From Allopusillimonas ginsengisoli (GTDB lineage Bacteria > Pseudomonadota > Gammaproteobacteria > Burkholderiales > Burkholderiaceae_B), in contig RAPG01000011.1 in NCBI GenBank assembly GCA_005239165.1, forward strand, positions 1-64,000: 64,000 nt of DNA, in the 5' to 3' direction. The position numbers and the translations under genes were made by a program. Under the pieces are notes generated by a model that worked only from the letters and a program-made list of their open reading frames with translations, did not search any database and was not told the DNA's origin. Below are positions 8,850 through 17,952 of this stretch, in pieces. Each line of letters starts with the position of its first letter. The stretch's first letter is position 1.

Positions 8850-9941
8850 TCAGGCATCAAGTGCGATTTCGGATGGCCGCTTCAGCGTTCCGGACGGATC
8901 ATGCTTGGCAATCGCGGCATCAATCAGTGACTGCATTTTTTCACCGTCAATCCCCGCAGGTTTGGCAACTGTTTCTTGCCACTTCTGGACCTGAGCGGGC
9001 TGTATAAGACCTTGGGCGACCTTCTTCTGGTCTTCAGACAGGCGGCTAAACTTTACGCCTTCGCCCTGGGCTTTGGTCACATACTTGTGATTCAGCCCAT
9101 TCATGATCTCGGTGTATTTTCCGGCATAGATCTCCGACACAATCTCATTGCATATTGTCTTGATCTCGGGCGGGAAAGAATTCCATACATCGACATTAAT
9201 AACCGTGGCGGACGGAGCATGCGGGCCATCACCTATGTCAGTGAAATGCGGTGCAATTTCGTGCAGCTTGTAAGCCACGGCTGTGATGAAGTCAAAACCG
9301 TACACGCCATCCAGCACGCCACGCTCCAGCGCGGTGTACACCTCGGGTGCAGCCATGGGCACAGCTGTACCACCCAAGCGTTCAATGACATCTGTGGCGA
9401 CGCCATAGCCGCGTATACGTAGCCCTTTCATGTCATCAAGTGACTTGATAGGCTTGCGAGTAATAAAAGGCGCGTAGTTCCAGTTGGTCCAGTACATTAC
9501 ACGAGCCCGATGTCGCTTTTCCCACTCATCCCGTAAAGGTTCGAACTGATCGTACACGTCACGGCAGACCAGTTGTAAAGCATCAGCGTGCTGCATCTTG
9601 TAATACCATTCAAGCCCGCGCGTCACTGGCAGATCAGCCTGATAATATCCCGGTGAAATCAATGACATCTCCGAGGTGTTGTCACGTACTGCCGACAGGT
9701 GTTCTCCAACCTTATTCAAAGATGCAGCCCAATAACGGCGCACCTTAACCACTCCATCGGAACGCTTCTCAAGCTCACTCAGAAACCACTCATCAAGCCC
9801 AGAGGGCCCGGCAGTCTCAGAGATATAGCTGTCGAATTTAATTGAGATCTTGTTCTTTGCCGTGACGACATAAGGAAAACCAACCAATGTCCCTGCGCCT
9901 GCGACCAACCCCGCAGATTTAATGAATTCGCGTCGTTTCAT
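8850..9941 (-). CDS. dctP: TRAP transporter substrate-binding protein
   Basis: The 363-residue protein begins MKRREFIKSAGLVAGAGTL, a twin-arginine signal (RREFIK) with a hydrophobic stretch, so it is probably exported folded by Tat. The mature part fits the DctP family: 'GEHLSAVRDNTSEMSLISPGYY', 'LDDMKGLRIRGYG' with the family arginine that binds the substrate carboxylate, 'GTAVPMAAPEVYTALERGVLDGVYG', and 'VINVDVWNSFPPEI'. It delivers an organic acid to DctQM. A GGAGGAG ribosome-binding site precedes the ATG. The C-terminus ends shortly after a helical region as usual. The linked ligase and thiolase suggest the ligand is a carboxylate degraded as a CoA thioester; its identity is not visible. 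Confidence 0.93.
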   Translation of the reverse strand: MKRREFIKSAGLVAGAGTLVGFPYVVTAKNKISIKFDSYISETAGPSGLDEWFLSELEKRSDGVVKVRRYWAASLNKVGEHLSAVRDNTSEMSLISPGYYQADLPVTRGLEWYYKMQHADALQLVCRDVYDQFEPLRDEWEKRHRARVMYWTNWNYAPFITRKPIKSLDDMKGLRIRGYGVATDVIERLGGTAVPMAAPEVYTALERGVLDGVYGFDFITAVAYKLHEIAPHFTDIGDGPHAPSATVINVDVWNSFPPEIKTICNEIVSEIYAGKYTEIMNGLNHKYVTKAQGEGVKFSRLSEDQKKVAQGLIQPAQVQKWQETVAKPAGIDGEKMQSLIDAAIAKHDPSGTLKRPSEIALDA

Positions 9942-10001
9942 TTGTACTCCTCCGTTTTACTGATATACCAACCAATTAATAATGGGCGTTTACGCGCCCT
10001 C

Positions 10002-11528
10002 TTACACAGGCTCTTTGGCCTTTTCCCGCAATGCGGTTTTCAACACTTTCCCGTAACTGTTTTTTGGAAGCTCTGGGCAAAATAGGTAGCGTTTTGGTTT
10101 TTTGAATGAAGCTATTTCCGCCTTGCACCAAGCCTCCAGCTCTGCGGCGTCGAGCTGTGCACCGCTGGATGCCACTACAAAGGCAACCACTTCTTCCCCC
10201 CAGTCTGCGTGTGGACTACCCACGACTGCAGCCTCGAAAACATGAGGATGGCGCAGCAATACCTCTTCGACTTCCCGTGGATAAATATTGGAGCCACCGG
10301 AGATAATCACGTCTTTAGAGCGGTCAGTCAGTGTCAGAAACCCTGCCTCGTCGAGAAAGCCAATATCACCCGTACGTAGCCAGCCATCTACCAGCGTATC
10401 CTGCGTGGCTTCACTATTGCGCCAGTACCCTTGCATAACAGTGATTCCGCGCACCAACACCTCACCATGTGTGCCTGTGGGCACATCACACAATGTGTCA
10501 TCCACAATTCGCACTTCGATACACGCTTGTGGTGTACCAACCGAGGCAAGACGTTCATGCCACTGCGGATGAGTACGGTCAGCGATGATTTCACGTCGCA
10601 TCGCTGTAATCGTCATCGGGCTTTCCCCCTGTCCGTATATCTGCATGAATTTTGGGCCGAAGACATCAAGGGCCTCGACAAAGTCAGCCGCATACATTGG
10701 CGCGCCGCCGCACACAATCGACTTTAGGCCTTCGCCAGCAGACCCTGCAGCCTTGGCCACACTGATAAGGCGTTTGACCATAGTGGGTGCGGCAAACATC
10801 GAGAGCCCGCCGAGGTGTTTACCAAGATCAAGAATTTCGGCGCTATCGAAACCGCGAGACTCAGGCACCACATGGCGAGCGCCAAGCCGCACAAAAACAA
10901 AGTTATACAAGCCCGCACCATGTGACATGGGCGCCGCATACAAAACAGCATCGTCGGTGCTGACATCATCCACATCAACCGTGTAGCACAACGACATAGC
11001 CACCAGATTGTCATGCGTGAGCATCACACCCTTTGGGCGCCCTGTCGTGCCTGACGTATAAAACAGCCAGGCCAGAGTGTGAGGCGCTCGAGGGGCTGGC
11101 GCACTCAACATTTTTTTGCATTCAAGCATGGAGCGGACGGCAGGGGTATCCACACCCAGTTCGCGACAACCTTCGGGCAGGCCAACCTCTTGCAATGACT
11201 GCCCCTGGTCACTGAACAACAACGAGGCTTGCGCGTTTTCAGCAATCCATGCTGCCTCTTTGGCGTGTAACTTGTAATTGATGGGAACCACCACAGCCCC
11301 TGCCCACCAGACTGCATACATAAGCACAAGCAGCTCTATGCGATTAGGCATGTAGAGGGCAATGCGATCACCTTCTTGTATGCCGTGATCACGCCGCAAA
11401 CTTTCGGCCAAACCACAGGCTTGTGCAGCAAACTGTCGGTAATCGGCCTTGAGCTCGCTGCCACTGAACAATGCCGGTGCATCGGGCGTAAGCAGCGCTC
11501 GCGCCTGTAACCACTGTGCGATATTCAT
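10002..11528 (-). CDS. acyl-CoA ligase (AMP-binding, class I adenylate-forming)
   Basis: The 508-residue protein activates a carboxylic acid with ATP and loads it on CoA. Seen: the P-loop-like A3 motif YTSGTTGRPKGV near 168, 'YGQGESPMT' near 300 (A5), the A7 motif LRTGDIGFLDEAG near 385, A8 'DRSKDVIISGGSNIYPREVEE' near 405-425, and the A10 lysine in PKNSYGKVLK near 492. It is the length of the fatty-acid or aryl-CoA ligases. It starts 6 bp after the thiolase stop and precedes dctP, so it probably activates the acid imported by the TRAP system. Chain length or ring preference cannot be read from sequence. Confidence 0.92.
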   Translation of the reverse strand: MNIAQWLQARALLTPDAPALFSGSELKADYRQFAAQACGLAESLRRDHGIQEGDRIALYMPNRIELLVLMYAVWWAGAVVVPINYKLHAKEAAWIAENAQASLLFSDQGQSLQEVGLPEGCRELGVDTPAVRSMLECKKMLSAPAPRAPHTLAWLFYTSGTTGRPKGVMLTHDNLVAMSLCYTVDVDDVSTDDAVLYAAPMSHGAGLYNFVFVRLGARHVVPESRGFDSAEILDLGKHLGGLSMFAAPTMVKRLISVAKAAGSAGEGLKSIVCGGAPMYAADFVEALDVFGPKFMQIYGQGESPMTITAMRREIIADRTHPQWHERLASVGTPQACIEVRIVDDTLCDVPTGTHGEVLVRGITVMQGYWRNSEATQDTLVDGWLRTGDIGFLDEAGFLTLTDRSKDVIISGGSNIYPREVEEVLLRHPHVFEAAVVGSPHADWGEEVVAFVVASSGAQLDAAELEAWCKAEIASFKKPKRYLFCPELPKNSYGKVLKTALREKAKEPV

Positions 11529-11534
11529 GGTCGC

Positions 11535-12716
11535 CTACGCCCGCTTGGCCTCAAGTATGGTGGCATAGTTGGCAACACCTGTACCCCCCATGTTAAAGAC
11601 CAGACTGAGTTCAGGCGCGCCCGCAAGCTGCATATCAGCAGCCTGCCCGGTAAGCTGACGGAACGAAATGGCGTGCATGGAAACCCCTGTAGCACCTACC
11701 GGGTGCCCCTTGGCTTTGAGCCCACCAGAAAGATTTACTGGCAATGCCCCGCCACGCATCACGGTGCCGTCATCCAGTACACGATGACCCTGGCCTTTAG
11801 GCGCGATACCCAGTGCCTCATAGATCAACAATTCTGCAATGGTGAAGCAGTCATGAACTTCTGCGAAATCCAGGTCGGCGGTGGTGATACCTGCTTGCTG
11901 CAAGCCTAGCGCCATCGCCTTTTGCGGCCCTTCGAAAGCAAGAAAATCTCGGGCCGACATGGGCAACAAGTCGCTGACATGGGCGCTACCGCGAATAGCC
12001 ACCTCACGCTGAAACTGCCGAGCACGCGCAGCGCTGACGAGCACAACGGCAGCGGCGCCATCGGTAATTAGCGAGCAGTCTGACAAACGCAGTGGCGGCG
12101 CTATCAGGGGGTTTTTGTCGGAAACTGTATTGCAGGCCTCAACACTCATAGCGCGATGCATGTGCGCCAATGGGTTGGCCAACGCATTGTTATGATTTTT
12201 AGAAGCGATGGCAGCCATGGCCGGCAATGGATCTTGATAACGCTCTGTGTAAGCCTGGGCAGCCACTGCAAACACTTGAGGAAAACTAAGGGCGCGCTCT
12301 TCGGCACTGTTGTGATAGCCCGCCCCAGCCAGTGCACGCGTTACCTCTTCGGTGCTGTTCGAGGTCATTTTTTCTGCCCCCACAACCAGCACAACCTCGG
12401 CCTGCCCTGCCTGTATGGCTGCCATCCCTGCAAACAAAGCAGCAGAACCTGACGCGCATGCATTCTCACATCGGGTCGCGGGCTTAAAGCGCAACTCAGG
12501 CGAGGCCTGATGAATAAGTGACGAAGCAAAGGCATCAGGCACCATGCCCGAGTTGAAGTGGCCCAAGAAGACGGCATCCACCTCGGAGGCACCTATACCC
12601 GCATCGGCCAGAGCCTCGTGCGTGACGGCCACGATCAGGTCTTCGAGATTGAGAGCGTCAAGCCGGCCAAACTTTGTGTGACCACTGCCTACGATCGATA
12701 CGGTATGCGATGCCAT
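11535..12716 (-). CDS. thiolase-family acyltransferase (SCP-x/lipid-transfer type)
   Basis: The 393-residue protein has the thiolase fold. The nucleophilic Cys lies in CENACASGSAA near 90; the catalytic His is in EVHDCFTIAE near 290, and NLSGGLKAKGHPVGATG near 335 carries the second His. The HDCF element and missing second-cysteine 'CxG' motif place it with SCP-x-like and related thiolases rather than canonical acetyl-CoA acetyltransferase. It probably does the thiolytic step on a beta-ketoacyl-CoA made from the acid taken up by the linked TRAP system. First gene of the leftward unit; the start codon faces the LuxR gene across a 100-bp divergent region. Confidence 0.88.
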   Translation of the reverse strand: MASHTVSIVGSGHTKFGRLDALNLEDLIVAVTHEALADAGIGASEVDAVFLGHFNSGMVPDAFASSLIHQASPELRFKPATRCENACASGSAALFAGMAAIQAGQAEVVLVVGAEKMTSNSTEEVTRALAGAGYHNSAEERALSFPQVFAVAAQAYTERYQDPLPAMAAIASKNHNNALANPLAHMHRAMSVEACNTVSDKNPLIAPPLRLSDCSLITDGAAAVVLVSAARARQFQREVAIRGSAHVSDLLPMSARDFLAFEGPQKAMALGLQQAGITTADLDFAEVHDCFTIAELLIYEALGIAPKGQGHRVLDDGTVMRGGALPVNLSGGLKAKGHPVGATGVSMHAISFRQLTGQAADMQLAGAPELSLVFNMGGTGVANYATILEAKRA

Positions 12717-12759
12717 GAATGTCTCCTTGCATTTGCTTTTTTTTATAATCGCCCGCTAG

Positions 12760-12802
12760 CATACGTATGTCTATGCGTGCAACTACGTACCTACGTACGT
12801 AT
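12760..12802. promoter_or_regulatory. ACGTA-rich palindromes in divergent promoter region
   Basis: The 100-bp space between the thiolase and luxR-like starts contains a perfect 10-bp palindrome CATACGTATG (12760-12769) and, 14 bases on, two direct copies of CTACGTAC (12783-12790 and 12791-12798) followed by GTAT. Palindromes and repeats in a divergent region next to a regulator gene suggest an operator for that LuxR-type protein. No experimental support. Confidence 0.5.
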
Positions 12803-12816
12803 CATTAGGGAAAACC

Positions 12817-13380
12817 ATGCTTGAATCCAACCTCGAAGAACTCGCCTTTCGAGAATCGCCCGCTCCGCAAATCATCACCCAGAACCGCACCATTCTTCGC
12901 TGCAACAAAGCCTTTGCCACACTGTTCGGCTATCAGGTACAAGACTTGGAGGGCGAGTTGATTCTGAAACTTTATCCAAGCAGTGCCGACTATTACCAGA
13001 TCGGTGACCGCTGCTTGCGTGCACTGCGTACTATGACAAGTTATGAAGACGAGCGCTTCATGCAACACCGCGACAGGCAGATTTTCTGGGCACGAGCGCG
13101 AGGGGTCACCCTTACCCCCGAAGAGCCTTTCAGTCTGATGATATGGAGTTTTGAACGCATCCATCACAACCAGACCAAAACTGCAGACCTCACCAAGCGC
13201 GAGCAAGAAATTTCAGGCTATATCGTCAATGGGCTAACGTGCAAAGAGACGGCGCAGGTGCTGGGCATTTCGCATAGAACGGTAGAGGTACATCGAGCAC
13301 GACTCATGAAAAAGCTAGAAGCCAAAAACACCGCCGAACTCGTCTCCAAGATTGTCATGGTGACGACGCCTGAGCACTAA
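12817..13380 (+). CDS. PAS-domain LuxR-family transcription regulator
   Basis: The 187-residue protein has an N-terminal PAS-like sensor domain (about 5-110; 'APQIITQNRTILRCNKAFATLFGYQ' is the typical PAS beta-strand/helix start) and a C-terminal LuxR HTH (about 125-180; 'LTKREQEISGYIVNGLTCKE' then 'LGISHRTVEVHRARLMKKL'). It is divergent from the thiolase-ligase-TRAP unit and almost certainly controls it, sensing a small molecule through the PAS fold. AGGG lies 6 bases before the ATG. No receiver or AHL-binding domain is present, so it is neither a typical response regulator nor a quorum-sensing receptor. Confidence 0.9.
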   Translation: MLESNLEELAFRESPAPQIITQNRTILRCNKAFATLFGYQVQDLEGELILKLYPSSADYYQIGDRCLRALRTMTSYEDERFMQHRDRQIFWARARGVTLTPEEPFSLMIWSFERIHHNQTKTADLTKREQEISGYIVNGLTCKETAQVLGISHRTVEVHRARLMKKLEAKNTAELVSKIVMVTTPEH

Positions 13381-13384
13381 GCTG

Positions 13385-13500
13385 GCAAGCTGAGGCAGTC
13401 CTGATCCCCGTCTTGGCCCTGACTCTGGCACTGGCTCTAGACTTAGCCCCGGTCCTGCTCTTAGCCCTGTCCTTGAACTTGGACCAGCCCTAGCCCAGCC
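13385..13500. repeat. degenerate short tandem repeats between convergent genes
   Basis: The spacer between luxR-like and araC-like genes is made of loosely repeated CT(G/T)(G/A)C-type hexamers: 'CTTAGCCC' recurs at 13441-13448 and near 13460, and CCTG/CTGG words alternate. It has no coding content. It resembles the decayed edge of a simple-sequence expansion such as the GGGTTT tract near 25600. Confidence 0.35.
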
Positions 13501-13577
13501 GTCTCCGGCTATCAGCCCCAAGACCCAAATGCAGCATGCATAGGGCCAGGCCCACGTGTCGACAGGCGCAAACGCTT

Positions 13578-14390
13578 TCAGTTCTTGGTCTGTACCGCAT
13601 GGCGCGCATAAGCACTGGGCGGCTTGCCGGTCTCTTTGCGGAACATCGCCGAAAAAGCCGAAGAGCTTTCATAACCCATATCCAGCGCAATACGCGTAAC
13701 ACTATCACCCAGCGTCAACCGGGAGATGGCGACGAAAACGCAGGCTTTGCGACGCCACTCCATAAAGCTCAACCCGGTCCCAGCCAGAAATCGCCGATAG
13801 AAAGTACGCTCGCTGATATGCAGCGTCTGCGCCCATTGCGATGGAGTCACCGTCTGCATAGGCGCAGCAAAAAACGCATTGCACAACGCCGCCAGTTGAC
13901 TCTCGCGCGGCATAGGCAAGTGAAAAGGTGCGGCCGGCGATTGGCAGGCCTCGAGCAACAGCAAGCGCATGAGCATCCCGTCGCGCTGCCGGGTGTCGTA
14001 CAACACAGGCACTTGGGCTGCCGCATCGATCAGCGCACGTAGCAAAGTCGACACCTCGATCACCTGACAGGCTTGCGGCGCGTTGCGCAATGCATTTACT
14101 CGAAAATAAAGACTGCGGGTGGTCACCCTGGTCGTACGCAATTGATGCCGTGTTCCCGCAGGTATCCATAAAGCGAATCCGGGAGGAACAATCCACGTAC
14201 CGGTGCCAGTCTCCAGACGCATGATGCCGGTGATCGCGTGCAGCAGTTGCACCCGCTTGTGCGTGTGACTGGCCACCACATGGCCGTCGGGGTAGCTCGC
14301 CTCTACGACCACGACGTCACGGTCGGCTTGTTCAAGCTGGTCTATCGTATGAAACATGGGTTGGCCGAAATTCGCTAATGAATGTCCCAT
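13578..14390 (-). CDS. AraC-family transcription regulator with cupin sensor domain
   Basis: The 270-residue protein has an N-terminal cupin-like half (about 20-110; 'HTHKRVQLLHAITGIMRLET' and 'WIVPPGFALWIPAGTRHQL' are the two histidine-bearing cupin strands) and a C-terminal double HTH of AraC type (about 175-265; 'TLHISERTFYRRFLAGTGLSFMEWRR' then 'ALDMGYESSSAFSAMFRKETGKPPSAYAR'). It is divergently placed 105 bp from the fsr-like exporter and probably regulates it; this arrangement is common for the pair. The inducer cannot be inferred. Confidence 0.92.
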   Translation of the reverse strand: MGHSLANFGQPMFHTIDQLEQADRDVVVVEASYPDGHVVASHTHKRVQLLHAITGIMRLETGTGTWIVPPGFALWIPAGTRHQLRTTRVTTRSLYFRVNALRNAPQACQVIEVSTLLRALIDAAAQVPVLYDTRQRDGMLMRLLLLEACQSPAAPFHLPMPRESQLAALCNAFFAAPMQTVTPSQWAQTLHISERTFYRRFLAGTGLSFMEWRRKACVFVAISRLTLGDSVTRIALDMGYESSSAFSAMFRKETGKPPSAYARHAVQTKN

Positions 14391-14495
14391 ATTCTAACGA
14401 CAGCCAGCAAACGCGCGCCTATATTCTTCATTTAAGCCGTTGAAATCTAAACTTTCACTGCAACACTCTCTTTCAGGCCTCTGGCCGCCCGCAAC

Positions 14496-15797
14496 ATGAA
14501 TCCAGCCACAGCAACAATTCCCCCTTCCCCCAGCTCCGACGCGCAAGATCTGCACGCCCCATTGGTCGAGGCCGGCGCACCGCTGGCCGACCCGATAGCG
14601 CCTAATATGCCGGCGCCTGGCCAGGACACTGGCGTGGTCTATAAGATTCTAGCGGCCATCAGCGTTTCCCACCTGCTCAATGACATGATGCAGTCGGTGT
14701 TGCTGGCTCTGTATCCCGTGCTCAAGGGTAGTTTCTCGCTTAGCTTCGCGCAGGTTGGCGTTATCACCCTGGCTTTCCAGTTTTCATCTTCGCTGCTTCA
14801 GCCCCTGATCGGCGCGTTCACTGACAAAAGACCCAAGCCTTACTCGCTGCCTGTAGGCATGGGGTTCACGTTCTGCGGTCTGCTGCTACTTTCTCAGGCC
14901 TGGAACTTCCCCAGTGTGGTGGCGGCAGCAGCGCTAATCGGCATGGGTTCGTCGGTCTTTCATCCAGAATCCTCACGCGTGGCGCGTATGGCGTCGGCGG
15001 GCCAGCACGGCCTGGCGCAATCTATTTTTCAGGTTGGCGGCAATATTGGATCTTCCTTGGGCCCGCTGCTGGCGGCGCTTATTATCGTGCCGCTGGGCCA
15101 GGGCAGTGTTGCCTGGTTCTCGCTTGCTGCGTTGGCCGCTATGCTCATCCTCACGAGGGTCAGCCGCTGGTACGCTGCGAATGTGAACACAGAGCGCGGC
15201 CGCTCCAGCCTCGGTCGCACAGAAACAGGGCTGAGCAGGCGGCAGGTCATTGGTGCGCTGGGCGTACTGTTGATCCTGATTTTCTCCAAATACTTTTACC
15301 TGGCTGGCCTTAACAGCTACCTGACGTTTTACCTCATGGACCGCTTCGGCCTGACCATACAGAACGCGCAGTATTGTCTTTTTGTCTTTCTTTTTGCCGT
15401 GGCCGTGGGCACACTGGTCGGCGGACCTGTGGGTGACCGCATCGGTCGCAAACGCGTAATCTGGGGTTCCATACTGGGCGCAGCGCCCTTTGCACTCGCC
15501 TTGCCCTATGCCAATCTGACATGGACCATCGTGCTAATTTTTATTATCGGTCTGGTCATCGCCTCGGCGTTCTCGGCGATTCTGGTCTATGCACAAGAGC
15601 TGGTACCCGGCAAAACCGGCATGATCTCTGGCCTGTTCTTCGGGTTGGCCTTTGGCATGGCCGGCATCGGCGCGGCAGCCCTGGGCAGCCTCGCTGACGC
15701 GACAAGCATCGAGTTCGTCTACAAAGTGTGCTCCTTCTTGCCGATTCTGGGGTTTGCCGCTTTTCTGCTGCCTGAAAGACGGCGGATCAGGCAATAG
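14496..15797 (+). CDS. fsr: fosmidomycin-resistance-type MFS exporter
   Basis: The 433-residue protein has about 12 membrane helices after a Pro/Ala-rich 45-residue cytoplasmic N-terminus. 'SHLLNDMMQSVLLALYPVLKGSFSLSFAQVG' and 'FQFSSSLLQPLIGAFTDKRPKPYSLPVGM' are the hallmark start of the Fsr family. 'GMGSSVFHPESSRVARMAS' and 'VGGPVGDRIGRKRVIWGS' (the MFS loop 2-3 or 8-9 motif) follow. E. coli Fsr exports fosmidomycin and related compounds; the natural substrate is not known. Divergent from the AraC regulator. Confidence 0.9.
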   Translation: MNPATATIPPSPSSDAQDLHAPLVEAGAPLADPIAPNMPAPGQDTGVVYKILAAISVSHLLNDMMQSVLLALYPVLKGSFSLSFAQVGVITLAFQFSSSLLQPLIGAFTDKRPKPYSLPVGMGFTFCGLLLLSQAWNFPSVVAAAALIGMGSSVFHPESSRVARMASAGQHGLAQSIFQVGGNIGSSLGPLLAALIIVPLGQGSVAWFSLAALAAMLILTRVSRWYAANVNTERGRSSLGRTETGLSRRQVIGALGVLLILIFSKYFYLAGLNSYLTFYLMDRFGLTIQNAQYCLFVFLFAVAVGTLVGGPVGDRIGRKRVIWGSILGAAPFALALPYANLTWTIVLIFIIGLVIASAFSAILVYAQELVPGKTGMISGLFFGLAFGMAGIGAAALGSLADATSIEFVYKVCSFLPILGFAAFLLPERRRIRQ

Positions 15798-15909
15798 CCT
15801 GCAGGTGCTGACAACACCCCTGCCTTGATGGCCAGAGCAAGTATTGCGAGGACGATACTGATACAAAGACTTGGGTTGCGGCGCAGTACACAGCCTGTCT
15901 GTGACCACC

Positions 15910-16971
15910 TCAGGTCACGTACTCAAACGCCCGAAAGCGTCGCAGCAACATAATGGCGCCCATCGACACACTGAACACAACGAACGCCGTCACCGGTATA
16001 GCCCACCACGACGACGCATCGCCCTCCATAATGCCAGTAGCCTCGTCAAACCGGTGCAAAATGAAAATGTGTATGCAATAAACGCCTAGCGTGCATGCAG
16101 ACAATTTTTTTAGCCCGGGCAGCCCGGTGCCAACATCCAACGACTTACCCAGTCGTGCACCCAGACCATAGAGCACGTTGAATGCATAGATAGACGACAC
16201 CAGCACAAGCGGCGACAGATAATCATAAAACAGGGGGTCAGCCTCGCCCGCCTGCGCAGAATACGCGTAGGTTGCCAGCATAGTAAGCACACTGAACAAC
16301 GCAAACAGGCCAAGACTAAGCAGCCAGTATTGCCGCTTCGCAGAATGCTCTACGTAAACATCATGCACGTAGGCGCCCAGAAACAGATAACCGACCAGAC
16401 CAAAAAAAGGCCCGATACCATAGACTTCAAGCGCATCTACGTCGATATCGAACAACACCTTAATGGTGGGCCAACAGGAAGCGACCGCCCACAGAGCCAG
16501 ATAAAGCTTGCGCTCAGACTGCTTGGTGGCATGCCAGATCTTGCGCAAAAATGGCACGAACAAATAAATGCCCACAATGGCGTAGAGATACCAGAGATGA
16601 AAAGTAACCGGGCCATTTGCCAGCGTAGTGATCCATTCATACCAGCGGCCATAGCGCTCGCCCTGCCAGCTGTTCCACGCCATGTAAAACAGCGACCAGA
16701 ACAGCAAGGGCGGAATAATCCGCACAAAGCGCTTCTTGAAAAACTCGGGCATTGATTCTTGCTTGCGCAGCAAGAGCACACCGCTAATCATCAGGAACAG
16801 CGGTACACAGGTGCGTGTGAGCGAATCATAGAAATTGCTCGCCCACCACTGGCCGTGGTCATCAAACGAATAAAAATTGATGGCAGCCACGTGCAGCAAT
16901 ACAACCATAAAGCATGCCGCGACCTTGGCTGTATCTATTGCAGCACTGAAACTTTTCTTGCCCTGACTCAT
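15910..16971 (-). CDS. membrane acyltransferase (acyltransferase 3 family, WecH-like)
   Basis: The 353-residue protein has about 10 membrane helices. The N-terminus 'DTAKVAACFMVVLLHVAAINF' carries the family's conserved membrane His, and 'DSLTRTCVPLFLMISGVLLL' with 'FFKKRFVRIIPPLLFWSLFY' are typical of OafA/WecH-type O-acetyltransferases. These use acetyl-CoA to modify surface glycans such as O-antigen or enterobacterial common antigen. The open frame runs to 17007, but the Met at 16971 gives the family-like N-terminus and is preferred. Unlinked to the polysaccharide cluster at 25.7-35.7 kb. Confidence 0.88.
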   Translation of the reverse strand: MSQGKKSFSAAIDTAKVAACFMVVLLHVAAINFYSFDDHGQWWASNFYDSLTRTCVPLFLMISGVLLLRKQESMPEFFKKRFVRIIPPLLFWSLFYMAWNSWQGERYGRWYEWITTLANGPVTFHLWYLYAIVGIYLFVPFLRKIWHATKQSERKLYLALWAVASCWPTIKVLFDIDVDALEVYGIGPFFGLVGYLFLGAYVHDVYVEHSAKRQYWLLSLGLFALFSVLTMLATYAYSAQAGEADPLFYDYLSPLVLVSSIYAFNVLYGLGARLGKSLDVGTGLPGLKKLSACTLGVYCIHIFILHRFDEATGIMEGDASSWWAIPVTAFVVFSVSMGAIMLLRRFRAFEYVT

Positions 16972-17332
16972 GTACTTCCTCGTAGATGCGCCACGAACAC
17001 TGGGCACAACAAGCTTCTACATAAGTAACATAGGGACGCAGGAGGTGTGTGAGCGCACTTTTCAACGTGTTACAGCGAGTAAGGCGGAAAAAATTTCATG
17101 AGCATCAGCCATCATGCTGAAACATGCGCTGCACTCAACCGGTACGTTGCAACCGACGTGGCCTGTCGCGGTCACCATTGCGTTTCCCGTCCATACAGAC
17201 GGTGCCTGGAGAGAGGCAAACGTTTACCATGTTGCCTGTTTGTACCGCCCGCCAGTTGGGGCCCCGGCCTCTTCACAGCAACCTTTACTCAACCTCGATC
17301 TTTTTACCGCTTCTATTGACGGAGTTGCTGAC
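16972..17332. other. divergent intergenic region
   Basis: The 360 bases between the acyltransferase and the exported protein hold the two divergent promoters by position. A longer open frame starting at 17114 runs into the exported protein, but has no ribosome-binding site and no protein-like content before 17333. No other feature seen. Confidence 0.4.
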
Positions 17333-17878
17333 ATGATCAGAAAGCTTATTGTTCTTGCTGGTGGCCTTTTTCTATTTGGCCAATCAGTCGGCACAGCCCT
17401 GGCTACGCCTCTGACCGAACAACAGGTTGAACGCTACCTCAACAGCATGCCGCAAGCACAGGCGCTGTCAGCAAAGCACGACGATGGCAAACGAAAAAAA
17501 ATCGATCGCACCCGCCCATTAGCGTCTGGGCTTGATCTGATGAAAAAGACAGGGCCAGCCTATGACGACCTTAGCAATCTTGCCAAAACGCATGGCTTTT
17601 CGAGCGCTGAAGAGTGGGCAGACGTCGGTGATCGCGTCATGAATGGCTATGTGGTTCTTAGCTCAAACTTGACACTTTCCGAGGTCGAAAAGGGCTATCA
17701 GCAAGGCATCGCCAATGTAAATAAAGACCCTAAGCTATCGGAAGCCAGTAAACGAGCTGTGCTGGCAGGCATGGAAAAAGGCCACGCGCGAAATGTAGCA
17801 TTGCGAAAAAATGCCGAGCAAGACTTGCCCGCCCTGGCGCCGCACCGAACCGCACTAGACGAGAAGTACGGAAAATAA
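17333..17878 (+). CDS. small exported protein of unknown function
   Basis: The 181-residue product starts with a signal peptide (MIRKLIVLAGGLFLFGQSVG, cleavage after ALA near residue 25) followed by a mostly helical, charged mature part rich in Lys, Glu and Asp. 'SAEEWADVGDRVMNGYVVLSS' and 'GIANVNKDPKLSEASKRAVLAGMEKG' look like two helix pairs. I recognise no domain. The ATG at 17333 has GGAG 8 bases upstream, while the longer upstream frame lacks one. Probably periplasmic. Ends 10 bases before the duplicated tRNA end that marks the mini-island. Confidence 0.75.
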   Translation: MIRKLIVLAGGLFLFGQSVGTALATPLTEQQVERYLNSMPQAQALSAKHDDGKRKKIDRTRPLASGLDLMKKTGPAYDDLSNLAKTHGFSSAEEWADVGDRVMNGYVVLSSNLTLSEVEKGYQQGIANVNKDPKLSEASKRAVLAGMEKGHARNVALRKNAEQDLPALAPHRTALDEKYGK

Positions 17879-17888
17879 AGGACCAAAT

Positions 17889-17921
17889 TGGTCCGCCCTG
17901 CAGGGCTCGAACCTGCGACCT
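17889..17921. repeat. distal att-like copy of tRNA-Arg 3' end
   Basis: 33 bases are identical to 19090-19122 (acceptor 3' strand including CCA, T-arm and start of the variable region). Beyond 17921 the likeness to the tRNA decays, sharing only GGCTTAGA with the anticodon arm region. Confidence 0.8.
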
Positions 17922-17952
17922 TGGGGCTTAGAGGCTAACTCACCAAAAACAG

